This document shows positions 1-6,982 of a DNA stretch of 33,618 bases, in pieces. The position numbers and the translations under genes are program-made. The notes beneath the pieces were generated by a model. It was not told the DNA's origin. It did no database searches and saw only the letters and a program-made list of their open reading frames with translations. The stretch is taken from positions 1-33,618 of the forward strand of contig CAZZEX010000049.1 in assembly GCA_964653285.1 (NCBI GenBank). The letters are read 5' to 3'. Numbering within the stretch: position 1 is the stretch's first letter; every line of letters starts with the position of its first letter. The DNA comes from CAZZEX01 sp964653285 (GTDB lineage Bacteria; Chloroflexota; Anaerolineae; B4-G1).

Positions 1-2144
1 GGCAAGAACGGCTCATCTTCCTGCACCCCCCCCCACCCCCCCCGAAGCGGAGGGGGGCCAACCTGCAACACCCCCCACCCCCCTCGAAGCGGAGGGGAGC
101 CAACCTGCGACACCCCCCACCCCCCCCGAAGCGGAGGGGAGCCAATCTGCAACACCTCGTCGTGGAGCACGTACCAGCCGCTCGTCTGCCCATCCTCCGG
201 GTAGATCCAGCTCTGCGTGCAGTCGAAGTAGACCCGGCGCAGAGGTTGGGTGTGGAATTCCCTCGATATGAGTTCATCATCCAAAGGAGGAGCCGGCTGC
301 GTGCATTGGGCGACCCAGGTGGCCGGCGGCCGATGGGGATCCACCCGATAGACGAACAGAGCGTGCCCAGGTTGGGCCACGGGAGTATGGTGCTTGAACC
401 ACTCGTACTGCTCCAAATCGCCGCGACCGCATTGCAGTAGTGTGGCTCCCAGCACATACGTCCCGGGAGAGGGATCAAAGCGGGGAGAGAAGACGGAGGA
501 CGCACCGGGCAAAGGGGGAAGCGGCTCATACTGAATACCATACAACTCAGGTCCCGCATACCAATAGTGGCCCAGACGCAGAGGGGGGCGAACATCGAGA
601 TGTGCTAAGGTTTCTTTCAGCACCTTGAAGTCCTGCCCCCAGTCCAGGTTGGAGTCCACCAGATAGCGATAGCCGTTGCTAGGCCCACCTACCAGTTCAT
701 TAAAGTAAGCCAGGTAGTGAGGGAAAATCCTGATTGTCCCGACGACGTACCACATCCACAACGCCACCCACAGCACCCGCGCGACGAAAGAAACCCGGTT
801 TTTCCTGTAGAAGCCTCCCCCTGACCTCTGAGAAGCGCTGGCAGCCAGAAACCAGGTTTCTCGGAAAAGGCCGGGTTTCCTGCCTACGTCAACCCACTGG
901 GCTGCAAGGACGTACAGGAAAGGATGGATGGGCAGCAGATGCCGATAGCCAATGTTGACCTTGCTGTGGATCGCCACAGCCACGTATACGGCTGGAAAGG
1001 CAAGGAGAAAGAGAAAGTCGGGGATCGTGAGGGAACGCCGGCGCACCGAGACGATGACGGCTCCTATCCAGATCACCAACAAAGGGACAGGATTCTTGAT
1101 CAGGAAGGCGAAGGGAAAGTACCACCACCATCCCCCCACCCGGGTTTCCCCGGCCAGAAACATCAGGCGGAGCGAAGGACTGGCTATCTGCTGTAGCATA
1201 CCCTCCCAGTGATGGGACGCAGGAACCGCTAGCAGGTATGGCCCAACGCGCAGGGGACCGACACGAAATCCATACACCCCCCACAGGAACAGGAAAGCGA
1301 CCACCACAACCGTCGCGCTCCTGCGAAGAACTGCAAGGAACCAGGTTTTTCGGAAAAAACCCGGTTTCCGTCCAGTCGAGCGGGCAACCTCAACTGCCGC
1401 CATGATTCCCACGACCAGGCCAACCCATACAAGCCCTGAAACCTTGGCCGCCATCGTAGCCCCCGCAAGCAGCCCGATCCCGATACTCCAGCGTATGTCT
1501 TCCGTAGGGGCACGGCTCGTCCGTGCCCACCTCGTCCGTGCCCACCTCGTCCGTGCCCACCGCCAACCAACAAAGAACATCGCAAAGCCCAGCAAGGTAA
1601 CGCCGACATCCGTCGTCGCCAACTGCGCGTGCGCCACCATCGTCGGGTCGAACACCATCAGCGCCAGGGCCAGGAGACCACCCTTGTAGCCGAACAGGTC
1701 CGCTGCCCAGCGGAAGACCAGACCGCCCAGTAGTACACCCAACAGCATCACTGGCACCCGCCCGGCCACCTCCAACTGCTCTACAGGCCCCAGCAGGGGA
1801 AAAAGGGCCCGAAAATAGGGGGGTAGGGCACGCGTATGCCAGTTGGGAAGAGTCTGCAAGGGGAGGTGAGGATTTCCTAGCACAACAGGCCAGGCCACCC
1901 AGGCGAGGAGCAGGGGGGGATTACCAAGAGAAGGGATATGCCACGTCTCGCCGGTAGTCAGGTAGGTATACCCGGCCCCCAGATGAGGTGGCTCGTCAGA
2001 TGTCAGGGAGAGCTGGCGTGAACCAAAGGCCAGTTGAGCGAAGCAAACCAGCAACAGAAGTATCGCCAGGCCCCAATAGTGAACCGAAGAACCGCTCTTG
2101 CTCGTCTTGATCAATCTGATCAACGGAGCCACCTCTTTGCTCAC
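1..2144 (-). CDS. GT-C glycosyltransferase-like membrane protein (GT39/PMT-like), 3' end outside window
   Basis: This frame is open from a GTG at 2144 to the left edge, about 714 codons, and continues beyond the window. It is a paralogue of the next gene upstream (2141-4561). Shared blocks include an N-terminal membrane segment followed by SLTSDEPPH, with the acidic D-E pair in the first external loop typical of GT-C enzymes, then DPTMVAHAQL, NIGYRHLLP, YFNELVGGP and DSNLDWGQDFK. The family usually moves a sugar from a polyprenyl-phosphate donor outside the membrane; the substrate here is unknown. The GTG overlaps the TGA of the upstream gene (GTGA), so translational coupling is likely. The frame carries several in-frame repeat insertions: 24-149, 790-805, 847-880, 1337-1369 and 1508-1560. 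Homology to the paralogue resumes on both sides of the inner insertions, and no stop occurs, so the gene appears functional. Confidence 0.85.
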   Translation of the reverse strand, partial: MSKEVAPLIRLIKTSKSGSSVHYWGLAILLLLVCFAQLAFGSRQLSLTSDEPPHLGAGYTYLTTGETWHIPSLGNPPLLLAWVAWPVVLGNPHLPLQTLPNWHTRALPPYFRALFPLLGPVEQLEVAGRVPVMLLGVLLGGLVFRWAADLFGYKGGLLALALMVFDPTMVAHAQLATTDVGVTLLGFAMFFVGWRWARTRWARTRWARTSRAPTEDIRWSIGIGLLAGATMAAKVSGLVWVGLVVGIMAAVEVARSTGRKPGFFRKTWFLAVLRRSATVVVVAFLFLWGVYGFRVGPLRVGPYLLAVPASHHWEGMLQQIASPSLRLMFLAGETRVGGWWWYFPFAFLIKNPVPLLVIWIGAVIVSVRRRSLTIPDFLFLLAFPAVYVAVAIHSKVNIGYRHLLPIHPFLYVLAAQWVDVGRKPGLFRETWFLAASASQRSGGGFYRKNRVSFVARVLWVALWMWYVVGTIRIFPHYLAYFNELVGGPSNGYRYLVDSNLDWGQDFKVLKETLAHLDVRPPLRLGHYWYAGPELYGIQYEPLPPLPGASSVFSPRFDPSPGTYVLGATLLQCGRGDLEQYEWFKHHTPVAQPGHALFVYRVDPHRPPATWVAQCTQPAPPLDDELISREFHTQPLRRVYFDCTQSWIYPEDGQTSGWYVLHDEVLQIGSPPLRGGWGVSQVGSPPLRGGWGVLQVGPPPLRGGWGGVQEDEPFL
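24..149 (-). repeat. 42-bp in-frame tandem repeat, three units
   Basis: Three units of exactly 42 bp lie at 108-149, 66-107 and 24-65. On the minus strand each encodes 14 residues of the pattern Q-[IV]-G-[SP]-P-P-L-R-G-G-W-G. Each unit carries a G/C hairpin; in the middle unit it is CCCCTC-CGCTTC-GAGGGG. Because 42 is divisible by 3, unit gain or loss keeps the glycosyltransferase frame open. The paralogue at 2141-4561 lacks this block at the matching place, after the motif VLHxEVL. Confidence 0.9.
790..805. repeat. Partial AAACCGGG-type repeat inside coding sequence
   Basis: The segment GAAACCCGGTTTTTCC is half of the palindrome family seen complete at 1337-1369 and 32746-32779. On the minus strand it encodes RKNRVS. 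It lies about 45 bp from the copy at 847-880, so two copies sit together in one loop of the glycosyltransferase. Confidence 0.6.
847..880. repeat. AAACCAGG-family palindromic repeat inside coding sequence
   Basis: AGAAACCAGGTTTC followed by TCGGAAAAGG and CCGGGTTTCC forms an imperfect palindrome. On the minus strand it encodes RKPGLFRETWFL, nearly the same peptide as the copy at 1337-1369 (RKPGFFRKTWFL). It interrupts the segment between two membrane helices that is continuous in the paralogue. Confidence 0.75.
1337..1369. repeat. AAACCAGG-family palindromic repeat inside coding sequence
   Basis: AACCAGGTTTTT (1339-1350) and AAAAACCCGGTT (1355-1366) form a 12-bp inverted repeat with one mismatch around CGGA. 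The minus strand encodes RKPGFFRKTWFL between two predicted membrane helices of the glycosyltransferase. The same core with a perfect 15-bp stem occurs 31 kb away at 32746-32779. Confidence 0.85.
1508..1560. repeat. 15-bp tandem repeat with hairpin inside coding sequence
   Basis: Three exact copies of CTCGTCCGTGCCCAC lie at 1516-1530, 1531-1545 and 1546-1560. They are preceded by GGGCACGG (1508-1515), which pairs perfectly with CCGTGCCC (1521-1528) around a CTCGT loop. The minus strand encodes repeated WARTR. Being 5 codons long, each unit preserves the frame. Confidence 0.9.
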
Positions 2145-4561
2145 CGCCTGGATAACTCCACACTCGTCAGAATCACCCGGTCACCTGCTGCTCTCCCGTC
2201 TGCCAGGACAGGCCAACGTTCCATCGTGTCCAGCCAGTAGCCGCCCGTCTGAAACCACAGCACATCCAGGCTGGCGGCGGCTTCTTCGGTCAGAAGGAAA
2301 CGATGCCGCTGGACAAACCAGTCCCCCTGACGCATCTCGGTGAGGGGAACGCCCAATCCGTCGGCGGTGCCTATCACGTGTCCCTCCGGATCCACCAGGT
2401 GGCCCATCAGGGAGAAAGGACGAGTGGAAGGACTGCTAACTTCCCACCACGTATGTAACTCAAAGGCATGCTCCCCGGCCGGCGCAACCCGGTAGCCCAG
2501 CAACACCAGAGGCCCGTCGAACGAGACCGGCGCCGAGAGGGGAAACCCTCCCACAGGGCTAGCCGGATCCGAAGGGATAAAGACAGATGTCGCCGGCCGG
2601 GGAAGAGACGATGGTGTCCATTCGTATACGGAAAAAGGGGGCAGGACCCCCGGCTGCCTGTGGGCATAGCTCATCCGCGCGCCAGCCAGGTCGGAGGCGA
2701 TCCATTCATCCGCTTCGCGTAACACTTCTTGATGGAGGACAAACCAGCCTGCTGTCTTCCCTCCGTCCGGGTAGAGCCAGGCCTGGGTGCAGTCGAAGTA
2801 GATTACCCGCTGGACCTGGCCGCCGAAGCCACGTTCTATTTCCGACGGCGGCAGGGGAGGAACCGGAGTGGCACATTGGCCCACCCATGTGGGAGCCGGC
2901 GTGGTTCGTTCCACCCGATATACCAGCATCCCGTAGCCCGGCTGAGCGATGGGTGACTGATGCCGGAACCATTCATATAGGTCGGTATCGTGCAGCAGAA
3001 TCCCCTGCAGTGTCGTAGCGCTTATGGCGTAGATGCCAGCCGGTGGGGCGAAAGAGGGAAAGCGCTCCCCTTCAGTCTGAGGGGCAGGAGGGAGCGGCGT
3101 ATACCTCACACCGTATAAGGCAGGGTCTACCCACGTCCAATAACTCAGGCTCACCTCCGTAATCTCCTCTTGCCGCATGTACCGCGCCAGGGCTTTGAAA
3201 CTATGCCCCCAATCCAGATTGGAATCTACCACGTGACGGTAACCGTTGGCGGGACCTCCGGCCAACTCGTTGAAGTAAGCCAGGGTGTAGGGATACACCC
3301 ACCATGTACCCAGGATGTACCAGGCTGTGAGCACGATTGTCACCCATCGCCTTGGCCCCGAGCGAAGAAACGATGCCTGGGCAATCGCCCGCCCGACCAG
3401 CACGTACACGAAGGGAAAGGTGGGGAGAAGGTGCCGGTAACCTATGTTCATTCCTCCCCACATCATTACGCCCCAGTAGAGCACGGGGAACAACCATAGG
3501 GGAATGTCTCGAAGCCAGACCCGCCTTTCCCGTCTTCCTCGTCGTAACCCGTCGTAGACGGTGAAGAGAATGGCTGCGATGAACGGCAGAGGCGTCTTGA
3601 TGAGGAAGACGTAGGGGGAGTACCACCACCACCCGCCCTCTCTCAACTGACCTCGCAGGAAAGCCATTCTATCCTTGCCCTCGAACAAGGTGTGCAACGA
3701 CTTGATGTGGGATGGAAAGGGGAGAATCCATGGAGTACCGGCTAGTCGCTCGATTTCAAAGCGGTAGACGACCCACAGAACCAGCACACTGGTGAGGAGA
3801 ATCACGGCACCCCGCCCCCCCCATCGCCAGGCCTCAGAGACGAAACGACGGTGACGGCCATCGGAATCCAGAGCTGCCGCCCCCTCTCCTCTCACCGTCC
3901 AGTACCACCCCCAGACAACGAGAAGCCCCATCAAGAGCAAGGCGACCATACCGGAATGCTTGGCGGCCATCGCCAGGCCGGTCAGAAGCCCTGTAGCCAC
4001 GAGCCGGCCCGGTGTCGGTTTGTGCGCCATCTTCCAAAACACATACGCGCAGGCAAAAATGAGCAGGGTGACGCCGAGATCCGTCGTATCCAATTGCGCG
4101 TGCGCAATCATCGTGGGATCCCACACCATCAAGACGGTAGCCCATACGCCACCCCACCCCCCTGCCAGTTCAGAGGCCCAGCGAAACGTCAGCGCCATCA
4201 GCAAAGTGGTAAGCAACATCACAGGAACGCGGGATAAAATCTCCAGTTGGGCCACGGTCCCCAAATGGGGCAGCAAGTTTTGAATGTACAGGGCTGTGCT
4301 TTCTTTCCAGTAAGGCACCTCTGCGGGATGCGGACGGTTAGCGTTCAGAAGCAAGGGCAGCGCAGCCCATCCCTCGATCAGTGGGGGATGCCCCAGGATA
4401 GGCACCATCCAAAAATCATTCGTAGTCAGGTATACGTATCCGCGGACGATATGCGCGGGTTCATCGGCCGTCAGGGATAGATGCCTGGCCCCAAAGGCAA
4501 GTTGTCCAAAAAACAATAAGAGTAGACATAAAAATGCCACTCTCGTCTTCCACCGGGTCAT
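2141..4561 (-). CDS. GT-C glycosyltransferase-like membrane protein (GT39/PMT-like)
   Basis: A protein of about 806 residues. One N-terminal helix leads into LSLTADEPAH (D33-E34), the acidic pair in the first periplasmic loop of GT-C glycosyltransferases. About ten further hydrophobic helices follow to roughly residue 430, with DPTMIAHAQL, NIGYRHLLP, YFNELAGGP and DSNLDWGHSFK. The last ~350 residues are soluble and end in a beta-rich domain (VLLGYRVAP ... GHLVDPEGHV). The family role is transfer of a sugar from a lipid-phosphate carrier to a glycan or protein outside the membrane; acceptor and donor cannot be told from sequence. I chose ATG 4561, spaced 5 nt from GGGGAG; GTG 4564 directly before it is an alternative. 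It lies between two related genes on the same strand, 41 bp after the upstream one and overlapping the downstream one. Confidence 0.88.
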   Translation of the reverse strand: MTRWKTRVAFLCLLLLFFGQLAFGARHLSLTADEPAHIVRGYVYLTTNDFWMVPILGHPPLIEGWAALPLLLNANRPHPAEVPYWKESTALYIQNLLPHLGTVAQLEILSRVPVMLLTTLLMALTFRWASELAGGWGGVWATVLMVWDPTMIAHAQLDTTDLGVTLLIFACAYVFWKMAHKPTPGRLVATGLLTGLAMAAKHSGMVALLLMGLLVVWGWYWTVRGEGAAALDSDGRHRRFVSEAWRWGGRGAVILLTSVLVLWVVYRFEIERLAGTPWILPFPSHIKSLHTLFEGKDRMAFLRGQLREGGWWWYSPYVFLIKTPLPFIAAILFTVYDGLRRGRRERRVWLRDIPLWLFPVLYWGVMMWGGMNIGYRHLLPTFPFVYVLVGRAIAQASFLRSGPRRWVTIVLTAWYILGTWWVYPYTLAYFNELAGGPANGYRHVVDSNLDWGHSFKALARYMRQEEITEVSLSYWTWVDPALYGVRYTPLPPAPQTEGERFPSFAPPAGIYAISATTLQGILLHDTDLYEWFRHQSPIAQPGYGMLVYRVERTTPAPTWVGQCATPVPPLPPSEIERGFGGQVQRVIYFDCTQAWLYPDGGKTAGWFVLHQEVLREADEWIASDLAGARMSYAHRQPGVLPPFSVYEWTPSSLPRPATSVFIPSDPASPVGGFPLSAPVSFDGPLVLLGYRVAPAGEHAFELHTWWEVSSPSTRPFSLMGHLVDPEGHVIGTADGLGVPLTEMRQGDWFVQRHRFLLTEEAAASLDVLWFQTGGYWLDTMERWPVLADGRAAGDRVILTSVELSRR

Positions 4562-4602
4562 CACTTCTCCCCGCTCCCAAGAATGTGGATTGCCTGCCGC
4601 TC

Positions 4603-6894
4603 TTACGGAAGTGGGATGTCTTCCACGGCAACTGTTTCGGACACGTCACCGGAGATCGGCAACCGAACACCGGTGACCGGATCATACCAGCCCAGGCCTA
4701 CACGTTTACTCTGCCTTTCTAATGGCAGGACATATTCATCCGCGATCAGGTCGCCCGGTTCCCAAAGGGAAGTCGGGAAGGCTCCTTGCTGCGGCAGCGC
4801 GTCGCCAGTGGCCAGAACCTTTCCCTCCGCATCGTAAAGGTGCACCAGCGTGGTGTAATCACCGGGGGGACGAGCCACCGCTCGCCACCAGGCCTGCACC
4901 CGCATCCGGTCCCCCTCCGGCTGCAGCCGCATCCCCTCCAGCCGGATGGCCTCGCCGAAGAGAGGGCCGGACTCTAGCCGCGCTTCCAGCGGCACCGTCG
5001 GCGGCTCCGACGCGCCCACCCGCACCAGCCCCAAACCCAGCATCCCACCGGCTGGCTGACCGGCCACAGTGACTGGAAGGCGCTCCCCGTCGCACAGACG
5101 ATAAAGTATAGCCACGACCCGCCAGGACTGTGCCTGCTCCACCCGCCCCGGGACCCGCAGCCGGTACCGATCCACAATCACCTCGTCGGGCTGCCATGCG
5201 TAGGTGGGATAGTTGCCATCACCAGGGATGGCGTTGAAGTTGATCAACGCCGCGTCGTCACCGGGAACTGGTGAGAGCAGTTGGAAAGCCAGGGTGTAAT
5301 CCTCAGTGATGGGGCGGGTGGCCTGTAAAAACAGGGCCACTTCCAGCGTTTGGCCCGGTTCCAGAGAGCGAGGAGAGACTTCGTAACCCAGTACTGTGAC
5401 CAGGTCATCGAAGGTAGCCTGGGACAACGGCTGCGGAGGCGCGGGCGGGGCCTCGTTTGCAGAAATCGGGTACCGCTTCGGTAGCGCAAAGGCCGGCCGG
5501 ACAATGAATAATGCACCCGCCAGCGCCAGCGCCCACAGTCCCGCGCTCACGCCGACCAGCATCCACCGGGGCCGCGACGTGAGCCGTGCCAGCCCGTACC
5601 CGAGCAAAGCCCCGACGGCCGCGTCAGCCTGGAAAAAGAGACGGCCCAGCGGAGCGTAGGTGATCTGATTCCAGCGCACCCAGGAGACGACCACCAGCCC
5701 CGTCCAAAGAAGGAGCAACCCCGCGACCCACCTCTCCTGGCGTGGTGTGGTTCCCCATCCCCTCACCCATCCTACCATGCCCAACCCTACCAGTAGGCCA
5801 AGGGCCCAGTGGACCGGGCCGGGAAAACTCAACTCGCAGGCGAAGGCAGACCAATAAGAGCGGAAGGTGTTGAGAATCTCGGGGATGACCAGGTGAGAGG
5901 GCCAACCACCTCGCCCGCCGTAGATGGAGAGCATCCTATTCGTGCCAGTCAGATCGCCGTAGAGCACCCAGTTACGGACGAACCACCAGCCGGCCACGGC
6001 CAGGAAAGCAACAATGAACAATGAACAATGAACAATGAACGATGATAGACGAGTAGTTTGCGATTTGTGATCGGCAGTTTGTGTAATTCGTGGTTCGTAA
6101 TTCGTAATTCGTAATTTGTAACTGGCCAGCAGCCCCACCCCAGCGAAGGCCATAGCCGTCAGGCCACCCAGTTTGGCCAGCGGGGCCAACCCGCACACCA
6201 GCCCCAGCGCCAGCGCACGTTGCCAGGTGAAACCGTGTGTCAGGCAGTACAGCGTCAATGCCACTGCCACTGCCGTAAGGCAATTCACCAGATTATCGTT
6301 GTTCACGACGCCCCCCATGAAGGCAAACTGGGGGTTGAGGGCCACCAGCGCCGCCGCCAACAGAGCCGCTTCCTCCAAATCAGGGAAGGCCAGGCGAGCC
6401 GCCACGTAGACGGCGACAACGGTCACGACCCCCAGCAGAGCCGAGAGGAGCCGCATCACGTGGACCGCCCGCGCCGCGCCCTGGTACGGGAATGCCTCCT
6501 GATGGGGATCGTGCCGGTAGCGGGCCACGTTGTGCCCCTCCTCCGGCCGGCCGCAGGTGGAGAATGGGTTGACCGGCGGTATCCCTTCCAGGTCGGCCAG
6601 TGAAAGGCAATTGTCTCCCCATAGCCGCACCACCGCCGCGTTGAGCGCGTAGTAGAGCGGGGCCTGAGAGCCCTCTTGCCCGAAACCGTAAGCTATGGCA
6701 TACTCGCGGGTCTGCACCGGGATGCCGTGCCCTTCGGCAATGTGCTTGACGTAGAGCACGTGGCCGATCTCGTCCGGCCCCTCGAAGACAGGCGTCACCA
6801 ATCCGTAGGCCAGAGCCACGGACATGTAGAGCACCAGGATGAGAAGCAGTTTGCGGTTTGCAGGCGGATGGTGCCAGATGGCCTTACTGCGCAT
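4603..6894 (-). CDS. GT-C-like multi-pass membrane protein with two C-terminal beta repeats
   Basis: A 763-residue protein. An N-terminal helix is followed by VTPVFEGPDEIGH with the acidic pair D41-E42, a pattern shared with DUF2142/GT39-like glycosyltransferases. Many membrane helices extend to about residue 475. Two related soluble repeats follow, marked by VTVLGYEVS...GNYPTYAWQPDE and IRLEGMRLQ...GAFPTSLWEPGD. It probably acts in extracellular glycan or glycolipid assembly with its neighbours. Residues ~258-295 are encoded by 7-bp tandem repeats (6010-6121) and look foreign, yet keep the frame. ATG 6894 has no Shine-Dalgarno; a good promoter ends 10 bp upstream, so the message may be almost leaderless. 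The substrate is unknown. Confidence 0.85.
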   Translation of the reverse strand: MRSKAIWHHPPANRKLLLILVLYMSVALAYGLVTPVFEGPDEIGHVLYVKHIAEGHGIPVQTREYAIAYGFGQEGSQAPLYYALNAAVVRLWGDNCLSLADLEGIPPVNPFSTCGRPEEGHNVARYRHDPHQEAFPYQGAARAVHVMRLLSALLGVVTVVAVYVAARLAFPDLEEAALLAAALVALNPQFAFMGGVVNNDNLVNCLTAVAVALTLYCLTHGFTWQRALALGLVCGLAPLAKLGGLTAMAFAGVGLLASYKLRITNYEPRITQTADHKSQTTRLSSFIVHCSLFIVAFLAVAGWWFVRNWVLYGDLTGTNRMLSIYGGRGGWPSHLVIPEILNTFRSYWSAFACELSFPGPVHWALGLLVGLGMVGWVRGWGTTPRQERWVAGLLLLWTGLVVVSWVRWNQITYAPLGRLFFQADAAVGALLGYGLARLTSRPRWMLVGVSAGLWALALAGALFIVRPAFALPKRYPISANEAPPAPPQPLSQATFDDLVTVLGYEVSPRSLEPGQTLEVALFLQATRPITEDYTLAFQLLSPVPGDDAALINFNAIPGDGNYPTYAWQPDEVIVDRYRLRVPGRVEQAQSWRVVAILYRLCDGERLPVTVAGQPAGGMLGLGLVRVGASEPPTVPLEARLESGPLFGEAIRLEGMRLQPEGDRMRVQAWWRAVARPPGDYTTLVHLYDAEGKVLATGDALPQQGAFPTSLWEPGDLIADEYVLPLERQSKRVGLGWYDPVTGVRLPISGDVSETVAVEDIPLP
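6010..6121. repeat. 7-bp tandem repeats inside coding sequence
   Basis: Four AACAATG units (6010-6037) and one AACGATG (6038-6044) are followed, after about 40 bp, by ATTCGTA-type 7-bp units ending near 6121. On the minus strand these encode peptides such as ITNYEPR and FIVHCSLFIV. The period is not a multiple of 3, so three units restore the frame. The block lies in a loop between membrane helices of the 4603-6894 protein, and translation stays open throughout. Confidence 0.88.
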
Positions 6895-6904
6895 AACGGG
6901 ACTG

Positions 6905-6933
6905 ATTCTAACACATGCTAAGGTCTTTGTCCA
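6905..6933 (-). promoter_or_regulatory. Sigma-70-type promoter for the gene starting at 6894
   Basis: On the minus strand TGGACA (6933-6928), a 17-bp spacer and TAGAAT (6910-6905) match the consensus at 5/6 and 5/6, with an extended TGT before the -10. Transcription would start near 6898, only about 4 nt before ATG 6894. That fits the lack of a ribosome binding site there. Confidence 0.7.
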
Positions 6934-6982
6934 GAAATCCGCAGACGGCAGAGGAACAGAGAGCGAGCAGTCATCGCGCCTC

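Noticed and set aside
1..160. CRISPR-like spacing of the 42-bp repeat
   Set aside because: The units are contiguous with no unique spacers and are translated in-frame.
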